From assembly GCA_034433795.1 (NCBI GenBank), contig DAOUAE010000029.1:70716-134715 (forward strand): a stretch of DNA of 64,000 nt, given 5' to 3'. This document shows, piece after piece, positions 25,908 through 33,459 of this stretch. The stretch is from DAOUAE01 sp034433795 (GTDB lineage: Bacteria; Chloroflexota; UBA6077; FW602-bin22; DAOUAE01). Each line of letters opens with the position of its first letter. Position 1 is the stretch's first letter. The notes beneath the pieces were generated by a model that worked only from the letters and a program-made list of their open reading frames with translations, did not search any database and had not been told where the DNA came from. The position numbers and the translations under genes were made by a program.

Positions 25908-26245
25908 CGCGGGTCCCGCCCGCAGGGAGCGGCGTAGAGCCAGGCCGGACGGCGCTCGTCATTCACCAGGACCTCGACCCGGATGCGCCGGTAGAGGCCG
26001 GCGGCCACGTCTTCGTAATCGTCCAGGACGGCCAGGTCCTGGGGTGTCAATCCTTCGAGCAACCAGCCCTCCAGGACGGCCGTCGGGTCGGGGACCGCCG
26101 TCGGGTACGGATGGTGCGGGCTTGCCGCCCGGCGCCAGCCGGGCAATCGAGCCGGCCGGCGGGGGACCATCCGGCCCAGCAGCTGCCGGACCAGGGCCGG
26201 ATCGGTCAGGGTCCCGTAGACGAAGAGGTCAGCGGGGTTCTCCAT
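25880..26245 (-). CDS. Gamma-glutamylcyclotransferase-like (AIG2-type) protein
   Basis: 121 residues from the ATG with GGAGG five bases upstream. The N-terminal LFVYGTLTDPALV is the signature of the GGCT/AIG2 fold, where YGTL forms the substrate pocket. ILEGWLLEGLT-type and LDDYEDVAAGLYRR segments follow, the latter containing the acidic residue proposed as catalytic base. Such enzymes cyclise gamma-glutamyl dipeptides or gamma-glutamylamines to 5-oxoproline. The C-terminal tail is short, with Cys at AAPCGRDPRC. It reads the same way as the cupin gene, whose promoter overlaps its last codons. Substrate unknown. Confidence 0.85.
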   Translation of the reverse strand: MENPADLFVYGTLTDPALVRQLLGRMVPRRPARLPGWRRAASPHHPYPTAVPDPTAVLEGWLLEGLTPQDLAVLDDYEDVAAGLYRRIRVEVLVNDERRPAWLYAAPCGRDPRCSEGSGTV

Positions 26246-26322
26246 GGGAGCCTCCACCACGGGCACCCGGCCAGCCGACCGGGCCAGCCCGTCCACGGCC
26301 CACCGGCAGGGTTGATGACATC

Positions 26323-26351
26323 TTGACAAAGGCGGCCGGGCGTGCTCTCAT
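26323..26351 (+). promoter_or_regulatory. Probable promoter of the 135-residue helical protein gene
   Basis: TTGACA (26323-26328), 17 bases, TCTCAT (26346-26351). The -35 is perfect, the -10 weak. It lies 45 bases upstream of the ATG. Confidence 0.5.
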
Positions 26352-26396
26352 GGGTCTAACCCGCGTCCGGTCGGCGTAACCTGAAGGAGGCGTTCG

Positions 26397-26804
26397 ATGA
26401 ACGAGCGGCGCGCGAATGAGGCCGCTTTCTACAGTCTGCCCGACGCCGATTGGAGCGTGGTCGACGCCGACCTGCGGGCTGAACTGGCCGTTCTGGCCCG
26501 GGAGATCGAGCGGGCCCTGGCCGGCGCCCCCGATGCCCCCCAACCGGCCGCCCTGGCCTTCCGCCTGCACGAGGTCGCCGGGCGCCTGATTGACGCCGTC
26601 GCCGGCGAAGAGCAGGCCCTGCGCCAGGTCATCAGCACGCTGCGCACCGCGCTGGCCGTCTGTTGGGACCTCTACAGCGTCCAGGAGGCCGCTCAGACCA
26701 CCGTCGCCCAGCATATGCAGCAGCTCCGCGAAAGTATCGAGGACTTCGAGCGGAGCCTGCGCGAGCTGCGCCAGCGCGGCTCCGCTCCCTCTGACACCGG
26801 TTAA
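26397..26804 (+). CDS. Helical cytosolic protein of unknown function, 135 residues
   Basis: The ATG has GGAGG five bases upstream. The protein is rich in Ala, Glu, Leu and Gln and looks helical almost throughout, with heptad-like blocks (REIERALAG, LRQVISTLRTALAV, HMQQLRESIEDFERSLRELRQR). There is no signal, no membrane span and only one cysteine. A coiled-coil or four-helix-bundle adaptor is the simplest reading; phasin-like proteins look similar, but no polyhydroxyalkanoate gene is near. It is a single gene, convergent with the isomerase gene 22 bases downstream. I do not recognise a family. Confidence 0.72.
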   Translation: MNERRANEAAFYSLPDADWSVVDADLRAELAVLAREIERALAGAPDAPQPAALAFRLHEVAGRLIDAVAGEEQALRQVISTLRTALAVCWDLYSVQEAAQTTVAQHMQQLRESIEDFERSLRELRQRGSAPSDTG

Positions 26805-26826
26805 TGCTGCTGAAACAGGGTTTACT

Positions 26827-27687
26827 CTAAAACACCCGAATTCCGAGGGCCGCGGCCGTCTCGTCGAGGAAGCGCTTGACCTGGGGCAGTTCGTCCACAC
26901 TGGCTCCCTCGACGATGACATAGATCGACGGGTTGAGCGCCTCCAGTCGGCGGAAAAAGGTCTGATAGTCGAGCAGTCCCTGCCCGGCCGGGCGCTGGTC
27001 CAGGTGCAGCACCAGCCGGTCCTCGATGACGATATCCTTGGCGTGGGCGCTGACGATCCGGTCGCCCAGGGTGTCGACCATGGCCTCGATGGCCGGACCG
27101 GTCCGAAAGACTGTGTCCAGCGTGATCCAGTTGACCGGGTCGAAGTCGCAGCGCACCCACGGCGAGCCGACGGCGTCGATGACCTCGCGCATCACCTCGG
27201 CCGAGCGCAGACAGACCAGCTGGTGCCCCTCCAGGGCGATGATAACCCCGGCCTCCTCGGCTGCCGGCACCGCCTCGCGCAGACTCTTGATGAGCTGCTC
27301 CAGACAGCGCGGGCTGTGGTTGTCCGGGTGGGGGAACCAGGGTCCACGGGGGCTCAGGCTACCCGGGCCGGTGTCGATGGCGTAGCTGCCCAGCCAGCCG
27401 GCCACCCGCAGGGCCGCCTGGAGCGTTCGCACCGCCTGCCGGCGAACGCTCTCGTCGGGGTGGATGAGGGGCTGCCAGTAGCCGGTGCACTGGACCATGT
27501 CCAGCCCGTAGTCGGCCAGGATGGCCCGCACCCGCTGGCATTCGGCCCGGGTGGTGGTGAAGGGATCGTTGGCTCCGAAGCGAGTGAAGAGGCCGGTGAA
27601 GCCCAGCGCCCGGACCCGGGCGGCGTGGTCCGGGGTGAAATCGTTCATATTGCGGGGCAGGATCTCGCCAGAGACTCCGAAACGCAT
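26827..27687 (-). CDS. Sugar phosphate isomerase/epimerase-like TIM barrel
   Basis: 286 residues of the xylose-isomerase-like (AP endonuclease 2) superfamily. Barrel strands end in GFTGLFTRFG, GLDMVQCTGYW, GVIIALEGHQL (metal-site Glu), VRCDFDPVNW (Asp), IVSAHAKDIVIE (His) and YVIVEGAS (Glu). These four metal ligands are typical. It should isomerise or epimerise a sugar or sugar acid, such as the keto form made by a Gfo/Idh/MocA enzyme. It is the last gene of a three-gene operon behind two such oxidoreductases (14 bases downstream of the second). Confidence 0.85.
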   Translation of the reverse strand: MRFGVSGEILPRNMNDFTPDHAARVRALGFTGLFTRFGANDPFTTTRAECQRVRAILADYGLDMVQCTGYWQPLIHPDESVRRQAVRTLQAALRVAGWLGSYAIDTGPGSLSPRGPWFPHPDNHSPRCLEQLIKSLREAVPAAEEAGVIIALEGHQLVCLRSAEVMREVIDAVGSPWVRCDFDPVNWITLDTVFRTGPAIEAMVDTLGDRIVSAHAKDIVIEDRLVLHLDQRPAGQGLLDYQTFFRRLEALNPSIYVIVEGASVDELPQVKRFLDETAAALGIRVF

Positions 27688-27701
27688 CGCTCTCCTCGCA
27701 C

Positions 27702-28757
27702 TCAGGCTGGACGGGCCGCTTCGCCCGCGATCTCGGCCACCTGGACCGGCTGGCCCAGAGCGGCCGAGCGGTAGGCCGCCTCGGTCACCTCGGCGACCCG
27801 CAGGCCGCAGATGGCCGGCGACTCGACCGGCGCCCGTCCCCGAATGGCCTCGATGAAGTTGGTGTCCGGGTCCGAGGCTGGGGGGAGGTCTCCCACCGGC
27901 ACCACCCGGTCGCCCTCATGCTGGCGCACCTCGAGGAGCGGGGCCCGATCCAGGACGCCGCCCATCATCCGGTAGTAGATCGCCCCCTCACTGCCGTAGA
28001 AGGTGATGTCCTCCCAGACCTGGGCGCCGATCCCCGGCGCGTCGCCGACCACCGCCACCGAGCCCAGGGCGCCGTTGGTGAAGCGCAGTGTCAGCGCCGA
28101 GTTCACGTCCACCGGCAGATCGAAGCGCTCCTGGAGGCAGTAAACGGTCTCGACCGCCAGGTCGGTGACGTACAGCAGAATGTCCAGAAGATGGCTGCCC
28201 GAATCGATGAGTTGTCCGCCCCCGGAGAGTTCGGGGATGGTCCGCCAGCGCCGGGTAGCCCGTTGCCGGCGATACCAGTTCTGGTTCTGCAGCGCCTGAA
28301 TAAAGCGGATCTGGCCGATGGTCCCCTGGGCGATGGCCTGACGGATGTAGCGGAAGACCGGCCAGTAGTGACGCTGGTAGGAGACCAGAACGATCCGTCC
28401 GACCGCTTCGCTCAGGCGGATGACCTCCCGCGCCTCGACCGCCCGCAGGACCATCGGCTTTTCGACCAGGACGTGACAGCCGTGCTCGAGGGCGGTCATG
28501 ATCTGCTCGTAGTGGAGAGCGTGGGGCGTGCTGATCTCGACCGCCTCAGGCTGGACCGTCCGCAGCATCTCCCGGTAATCGGCGAAGTCGGGGACGGTCT
28601 GCAGGGCGGGGAAGCGCTCGCGCAGGCTGGCGATGCTCTCCGGGTTGGGGTCGGCCAGCCCAACGATCTGGACCTCCGGGTTGGGCAGGAGCCGGTTCAC
28701 GTGGGTGGCCATGTTCTTGCCGCAGCCGATGAGGCCGATGCGCACCGGTGTCGGCAT
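27702..28757 (-). CDS. Gfo/Idh/MocA-family NAD(P)-dependent oxidoreductase
   Basis: 351 residues. The N-terminal Rossmann fold starts MPTPVRIGLIGCGKNMATHV. The family's EKPM motif (VLVEKPMVL, about 96-104) carries the catalytic Lys. The C-terminal domain has SGGGQLIDSGSHLLDILL, where the GG/D-G-H pattern marks substrate binding. It oxidises or reduces a sugar or inositol carbonyl. It begins 11 bases after the frameshifted relative upstream and is followed 14 bases on by an isomerase, so the three form an operon for catabolism of an unidentified sugar or cyclitol. Confidence 0.92.
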   Translation of the reverse strand: MPTPVRIGLIGCGKNMATHVNRLLPNPEVQIVGLADPNPESIASLRERFPALQTVPDFADYREMLRTVQPEAVEISTPHALHYEQIMTALEHGCHVLVEKPMVLRAVEAREVIRLSEAVGRIVLVSYQRHYWPVFRYIRQAIAQGTIGQIRFIQALQNQNWYRRQRATRRWRTIPELSGGGQLIDSGSHLLDILLYVTDLAVETVYCLQERFDLPVDVNSALTLRFTNGALGSVAVVGDAPGIGAQVWEDITFYGSEGAIYYRMMGGVLDRAPLLEVRQHEGDRVVPVGDLPPASDPDTNFIEAIRGRAPVESPAICGLRVAEVTEAAYRSAALGQPVQVAEIAGEAARPA

Positions 28758-28768
28758 GCTCTCCTCCT

Positions 28769-29835
28769 CTACAGCCAGGACATCCCCTCGCCCCGGACCA
28801 GGAACGAGCGGATATCGTATTTCCCAGGGTAGACCACGGGCAGGTGGCCCGATTCGACCAGCAGGTCGAGCGGGTTGACCAGCGTCTTCAGCGGCAGGCG
28901 CACCACCGCGTGCAGGCGCACCGACTCGTAGATCGCCAGGAGAATCTCCAGGGTGGCCCGCGCCTTCTCGCCGTCACCCCGGTAGTCGGTGACCCGCTCC
29001 TCGATCCAGTCCACCAGGCCGCGGGCCTGATCCACGAAGGGATCGTTCTGGGGATTGTCGAGCGTTCGCCAGCCCTGGGTTTCGCGGTTGAACAGCCGCA
29101 CCCGGTTCTCCTCGACGTCGAGCATCCCCTCGGTGCCGACGATGAAGAAATTGATCGAGCCCTCGGGCGTGAGGTCGGCCTCGATGAGGGCCCGGGCGCC
29201 GCCGGCGAACTGGACCAGCCCCAGACAGGCGTCCTCGATCCGCAGAGCCCGCTCATAGCGGTCGGTCTGGCGCTCGACCGCGCCCATCACCCACTCGGCC
29301 GCCGGGTCGCCCAGGACGAAGCGGATGCCGTCGACCGTATGGGTGCCCCAGTTGAGGAGCCCCTGCTTAATGACCGTCGTGATCCGGCGGGGCGTGCCGA
29401 TGGCGCCGCTCTGAACCAGCTCGCGGGCCTGTTCCCAGCCGCTGTAGAAGCGGCGCATATGGCCGATGGCCAGTTTGACGCCGTTGCGCCGGCAGGCGAT
29501 GAGCATCTGGTCGGCCTCGCCCAGCGACGTGGCCATCGGTTTTTCGCAGAGGATGGCCAGGGGCTTGCGGGCGGCGGCGGCGATGGTCATTTCGGCGTGC
29601 TGGCCGTGCCAGGAGCAGATGCTGACGATATCGAGTTTCTCGCGGTCGAGCATCTGGCGGTAGTCGGTGTAGCGGTGCTCGGGGGGATGCCCCAGGCCTC
29701 GCCGAACTCTTTGAGGGCCTCTTCATTGCTGTCGGCGATGGCGACGAGGTCGGTCTGAGGGTGGCTGCGCCAGCCCCGGGCGTGGGCACGGGCGATAGTG
29801 CCGCAGGCGATGATCCCGACACGGTAGCGGGCCAT
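28769..29835 (-). pseudogene. Gfo/Idh/MocA-family oxidoreductase with a one-base frameshift
   Basis: The ATG (29833-29835) has GGGGAGG upstream. The frame gives MARYRVGIIACGTIARAHARG and continues to the segment GEAWGIPP. In the -1 frame the protein continues EHRYTDYRQML, CEKPMATSL, GTHTVDGIRF and on to the stop at 28769. The frames part at the six-base G run 29681-29686 (C on the coding strand), where one further base would restore a normal protein of about 355 residues. Both halves align well with the family. This is either a sequencing or assembly slip in the homopolymer or a real disruption. It heads the operon with the intact oxidoreductase and the isomerase. Confidence 0.8.
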
Positions 29836-29871
29836 AGTTCCTCCCCTGGGAGTAAGGGTCAGGGCGGCGCC

Positions 29872-29900
29872 ATTGTAACCGACTGACTGGCCGAGGGCAA
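29872..29900 (-). promoter_or_regulatory. Promoter of the oxidoreductase/isomerase operon
   Basis: On the minus strand: TTGCCC (29895-29900), 17 bases, TACAAT (29872-29877). It lies 37 bases ahead of the start codon of the frameshifted gene. Confidence 0.55.
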
Positions 29901-30019
29901 GCGCCGGGGAAACTGAATCGGGACTCCCGAAAAGAACCATGGTCTCCGGGGCGGACGCGATTCGGAAGGAGGGTATCGACACGCCGGCCGCCATCGTTTC
30001 TCCGCGACCGGGAAGACGA

Positions 30020-30691
30020 CTACAGGCGCGTCCCGGACTCGGGACGGTAGAGGATAGCCTCGTAGCGGCTGCGCAGATTCAGTTTCGAGTAGATGTTGTT
30101 GATATGGTTTTTGACCGTTTTCTCTTCGATGCCCAGGCGCTGGGCGATCTCGCGATTGGAGAGCCCGGCCTGGATCAGCTCCAGGATCTGGAACTCACGG
30201 GGGGTGAGTTGGGGGAGACCGGGCAGCCCGCGGATGCCCGGTGGCAGGGGCCGGCGAATGAACTCCAGAAGAGCGGGGGCGATGGCCGGGGTGATGATCG
30301 CCCCGCCGCCGTGGACCGTGCGGATGGCCTGGAGGAGATCGGCCGGGCGTGTCTGAGAATGAACGAGGTACCCTTTCGCTCCGGCCAGGACGGCCTGCAG
30401 AAGGTCCTGGGGATCGTCGGAGTAGGTCAGGACCAGCACCTGGCAACTGGGCGCGTTCTGGCTGATAAGGCGGGTGGCCGTCAGACCGTCCATTCCCGGC
30501 AGGTTGAGGTCCATAACAATGATATCGGGCAGCAGCTGCTCAGCCAGTTCGACCGCCTGCCGGCCGTTGATCGCCTCGCCGACCACGACCATGTCCGGGG
30601 CCGCTTCGATGATCGTCCGCAGTCCGCTGCGGACGAAGTCGTTGTCTTCGACGATCAGGACACGGATCGGTTCGTTCCCGTTTTTCTCCAT
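30020..30691 (-). CDS. NarL/LuxR-family response regulator
   Basis: 223 residues from the ATG at 30691 (GGGGAAGAGA upstream). The receiver has acidic pocket VEDND near 15-18, Asp61 as phosphorylation site (IIVMDLNLPGMDG), Thr89 and Lys106. The C-terminal helix-turn-helix shows LTPREFQILELIQAGLSNREIAQRLGIEEKTVKNH, the LuxR signature. It should be activated by a sensor kinase, but none is next to it, so it is an orphan in this window. It is divergent from the histidine phosphatase gene (136 bases between them). Targets unknown. Confidence 0.95.
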   Translation of the reverse strand: MEKNGNEPIRVLIVEDNDFVRSGLRTIIEAAPDMVVVGEAINGRQAVELAEQLLPDIIVMDLNLPGMDGLTATRLISQNAPSCQVLVLTYSDDPQDLLQAVLAGAKGYLVHSQTRPADLLQAIRTVHGGGAIITPAIAPALLEFIRRPLPPGIRGLPGLPQLTPREFQILELIQAGLSNREIAQRLGIEEKTVKNHINNIYSKLNLRSRYEAILYRPESGTRL

Positions 30692-30827
30692 TCTCTTCCC
30701 CGCGCCCTGGACGGGGGACCGCCGTCCCATGCTCCACGACACTGGAGTCCCCTGGACTGGTGGTGCTCTCACCCTTTTGGCCTATCACCCATGGCCAGAG
30801 AAATATGCTATTGTCACCAGGCTGACT

Positions 30828-31484
30828 ATGGCGTACATCACACCCCGGTCGGTTCGCTCAGCCGACCCTGACCTGCCGGGTTTGCGTCTCCTCCTCGTCC
30901 GCCACGGGGCGGTCCATAATCCCCAGCAGCTCTTCTACGGCCGTCTGCCGCGCTTCCCGCTCAGCGCCCAAGGCCAGGCCCAGGCTCAGGCCACGGCCCG
31001 GTTTCTGGCCGCCTTTCCCGTGACCGCTCTTTACACCAGCCCGCGCCTGCGGGCCCGGCAGACTGCCCGGATCATCCAGGCCTATCATCCGCAGCGGCCG
31101 CTGCGGGTCTCCTCTCTCCTCGATGAGGTGCGCACCGGCTGGCAGGGCGCCCCGGCCAGCGCCATCCCCGAGCCGCTCAACCTCTACGACCCGCCCTATC
31201 ACCCGGATGATGAGACCATCGCCGCCGTCTTCGCCCGCCTGGACCGCTTCGTGCGCCGGGTCCGCCGTCGCCACCCCGGGGGCACCGTGGTGGCGGTAAG
31301 CCACGCCGATCCGATCGCCATCCTCACCGCCGGCTACGCCGGCCGTCCGCTGATCCTGGCCAGCCTGCGTGGCCCCTTCTACCCACCGCTGGCCTCGGTG
31401 ACCTGCCTGGAGTTCGCTCTCGACGCCAGCCGGCCCGTGATCACCGTCTTCGATCCAGCCGGGACGGCCGAGCGCCGGCCCTAG
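30828..31484 (+). CDS. Histidine phosphatase superfamily protein
   Basis: 218 residues. The catalytic RHG motif is in LLLVRHGAVHNPQ (near residue 22). Other core residues are in YTSPRLRARQTARI and the second catalytic His in VVAVSHADPIAIL. The fold covers phosphoglycerate-mutase-like phosphatases such as CobC, GpmB or acid sugar phosphatases. An N-terminal extension of about 16 residues precedes the domain. No neighbour identifies the substrate. Its stop codon overlaps that of the small membrane peptide gene on the other strand (31481-31484). Family sure. Confidence 0.92.
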   Translation: MAYITPRSVRSADPDLPGLRLLLVRHGAVHNPQQLFYGRLPRFPLSAQGQAQAQATARFLAAFPVTALYTSPRLRARQTARIIQAYHPQRPLRVSSLLDEVRTGWQGAPASAIPEPLNLYDPPYHPDDETIAAVFARLDRFVRRVRRRHPGGTVVAVSHADPIAILTAGYAGRPLILASLRGPFYPPLASVTCLEFALDASRPVITVFDPAGTAERRP

Positions 31485-31603
31485 CTCAGCTTCCAGTAGA
31501 TGAGCGCGGCCACGACCAGCAGCAGTACCAGCCCCAGAAGCGCTCCCTCACCGCTGCCGACCGCCGGCGCCCCTCCGCTCACCAGCACTCCGAGCGTGCC
31601 CAT
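31481..31603 (-). CDS. 40-residue single-span membrane peptide
   Basis: The ATG has a strong GGGGGAGG site six bases upstream. The peptide begins MGTLGVLVSGGAPAVGSGEG and is followed by one Leu/Val-rich helix and the end YWKLS. The Gly/Ala/Pro-rich N-terminus and single helix with Trp-Lys at the membrane edge look like a small integral membrane peptide with the basic end inside. A TATACT box (31654-31659 on the minus strand) lies 51 bases upstream. The function is unknown. The ribosome site, promoter box and hydrophobic helix together make it likely to be real, although it is too short for frame length alone to count. Confidence 0.6.
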   Translation of the reverse strand: MGTLGVLVSGGAPAVGSGEGALLGLVLLLVVAALIYWKLS

Positions 31604-31653
31604 AGCTGGCCTCCCCCTGACACGTCTCCTCCACGGTCATGTTCCGCTCTTCC

Positions 31654-31659
31654 AGTATA
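31654..31659 (-). promoter_or_regulatory. -10 box for the 40-residue membrane peptide
   Basis: TATACT on the minus strand, the same hexamer that precedes several other genes in this window. The predicted leader is about 44 bases. No good -35 is seen. Confidence 0.45.
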
Positions 31660-31661
31660 CC

Positions 31662-31697
31662 CCGCGATGGTTGGGCGCGGACTTTTTATTTTTTTCT
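31662..31697 (+). terminator. Possible intrinsic terminator downstream of the histidine phosphatase gene
   Basis: A short 5-bp stem CCGCG (31662-31666) / CGCGG (31676-31680) with a 9-base loop is followed by a T-rich run (31683-31697, 13 of 15 T). It lies about 180 bases after the phosphatase stop. The stem is weak; the T run is the only long one in the window. Confidence 0.45.
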
Positions 31698-31705
31698 CCC
31701 GTGTA

Positions 31706-31775
31706 TCACCGGCTGTCCGCGCCCGGACGGGTCCGGCCGCCGGTGATTTCTGCGAGGACCCCGGCGGGTCCTCGC
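31706..31775 (+). promoter_or_regulatory. Structured region ahead of the AlsS-like gene
   Basis: An outer 8-bp pairing TCACCGGC (31706-31713) with GCCGGTGA (31739-31746) encloses smaller pairings. A separate perfect 10-bp hairpin follows, GCGAGGACCC (31752-31761) with GGGTCCTCGC (31766-31775), loop CGGC. Neither has a T tract, so they are not simple terminators. They end about 50 bases before the ATG. Confidence 0.45.
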
Positions 31776-31824
31776 GCCAGGCGGACGGTCCGGGAATTGC
31801 AGGAGAGGTTAGGGGGAGGGGGCA

Positions 31825-33459
31825 ATGCGCACGGCTGACCTGCTGGTCCGCTGTCTGGAGAGCGAGTGCGTTGAAATTGTCTTCGGGCTGCCGGGCGAGG
31901 AGACCGCCGATCTTCTTGACGCCCTGGCTCGCAGTTCCCTGCGCTTTATCCTGACCCGACACGAGCAGGGGGCGGTCTTTATGGCCGATGTCTACGGCCG
32001 CCTGACCGGGATGCCCGGCGTCTGCCTGGTGGCCCCCGGGGCGGGCGCCACCAACCTGGTCACCGGGCTGGCTGACGCCTACCTCGACCGGGCGCCGCTG
32101 GTCGCCCTGACCGGTCAGAGCGGCCTGGAGCGGGCGCATCAGGAGGCGCACCCTTCCCTTGACGCGGTGGCCCTCTTTCGGCCGGTGACCAAGTGGACCG
32201 CCCGGGTCGAGACGCCGGCGCTGGTCCCGGAGCTGATCCGTCGGGCCTTCAAGATCGCCCAGGCCGAGCGGCCTGGTCCCACCCATCTGGAGATCCCCGA
32301 GGATGTGGCCGCCGCTCCGGCGCAGGGCGCCCCGCTGCCGGTCCGGCCCCTGGAGTACCCCCCGCCTGATCCCGAGAGCGTGCTGGCGGCCGCCGAGATT
32401 CTGGCCCGGGCCCGTCACCCGCTCATCCTGGCTGGCAGCGGGGTCCTGCGGGCCAACGCCAGTGGCGAGCTTCGCCTCCTGGCCAGCACGCTCCAGGCGC
32501 CGGTGGCCCATACCCTGATGGCCAAGGGAGCCCTGAGCGACGAGGATCCCCTCTCGCTGATGACGGTGGGGTTACAGGAGCGGGACCACCGGCTGGCCGG
32601 CTTCGAGGCGGCCGACGTCGTGCTGACCGCCGGCTACGACCCGGTCGAATACGGGCCCCATCACTGGAATCCGCGCAGCGACAAGGTCATCATCCATGTT
32701 GATGCGCTGCCGGCCGAGGTGGACCGGCACTATATCCCCGCCGTCGAGGTCATCGGCGACCTGCGCGACGCTCTGAGCGCCCTGGCCGCAGCCGTCCCGG
32801 CCCGTTCCGGCCCCCCGCTCGACGCCCGTCTGCGCGACCTCATCGTCGGCGAACTCCAGGCCTCCGCCGCCGACGACAGTTTCCCCCTCAAGCCCCAGCG
32901 CGTCATTGCCGACCTGGCCCGCGCTCTGGAGCCCGAGGATGTTATCCTCTGCGACGTCGGGCTGCACAAACTCTGGCTGGCCCGCCTCTACCCGGCCCGG
33001 GCGCCCAACACCGTTCTCTTCTCCCACGCCCTGGCGGCGATGGGGATCGCCCTGCCCGGGGCGATCGCCGCCAAACTCGTCCGTCCCACCAACCGGGTGG
33101 TGGCGGTCTGTGGCGACGGCGGCTTCCTGATGACCGTGCAGGAGATGGAGACCGCCCGCCGCCTGAATCTGCCGCTGGTGGTCGTGGTCTGGAGTGATGG
33201 TCGCTACGGGGCGGTGGCCCGACAGCAGCAGCGCCGCTTCGGGCGAACATCCGGCACCCTCTTCAGCAACCCCGATCTGCCCCGGCTGGCCGAGGCCTTC
33301 GGCTGGATCGGCCGGCGTCTCACCAGCGCCGCCGATCTCTATCCGGCGCTCACCCAGGCGCTGGCCACCGACGAGCCGGTGCTGCTCGAGGTGCCGATCG
33401 ACCCGGTCGAGGCTGACCGTCTGGCCGCCCGACTGGGCGAGCCAGCCATCACCGTTTGA
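31825..33459 (+). CDS. ThDP-dependent acetolactate-synthase-like enzyme (catabolic AlsS type)
   Basis: 544 residues with the three ThDP-enzyme domains. The PYR domain has catalytic Glu47 in LTRHEQGAVF. The segment HPSLDAVALFRPVTKW resembles Bacillus AlsS (HQSLDNAALFQPITKY) more than biosynthetic IlvB. The central domain runs about 190-330. The PP domain has the GDGG motif and then WSDGRYG, where the usual NN of the ThDP motif is replaced. It may condense two pyruvates to acetolactate or act on another 2-oxo acid. No small regulatory subunit (ilvH) and no acetolactate decarboxylase is nearby, which favours a catabolic or unorthodox role. Its last 11 bases overlap the end of the convergent gene. 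Confidence 0.85.
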   Translation: MRTADLLVRCLESECVEIVFGLPGEETADLLDALARSSLRFILTRHEQGAVFMADVYGRLTGMPGVCLVAPGAGATNLVTGLADAYLDRAPLVALTGQSGLERAHQEAHPSLDAVALFRPVTKWTARVETPALVPELIRRAFKIAQAERPGPTHLEIPEDVAAAPAQGAPLPVRPLEYPPPDPESVLAAAEILARARHPLILAGSGVLRANASGELRLLASTLQAPVAHTLMAKGALSDEDPLSLMTVGLQERDHRLAGFEAADVVLTAGYDPVEYGPHHWNPRSDKVIIHVDALPAEVDRHYIPAVEVIGDLRDALSALAAAVPARSGPPLDARLRDLIVGELQASAADDSFPLKPQRVIADLARALEPEDVILCDVGLHKLWLARLYPARAPNTVLFSHALAAMGIALPGAIAAKLVRPTNRVVAVCGDGGFLMTVQEMETARRLNLPLVVVVWSDGRYGAVARQQQRRFGRTSGTLFSNPDLPRLAEAFGWIGRRLTSAADLYPALTQALATDEPVLLEVPIDPVEADRLAARLGEPAITV

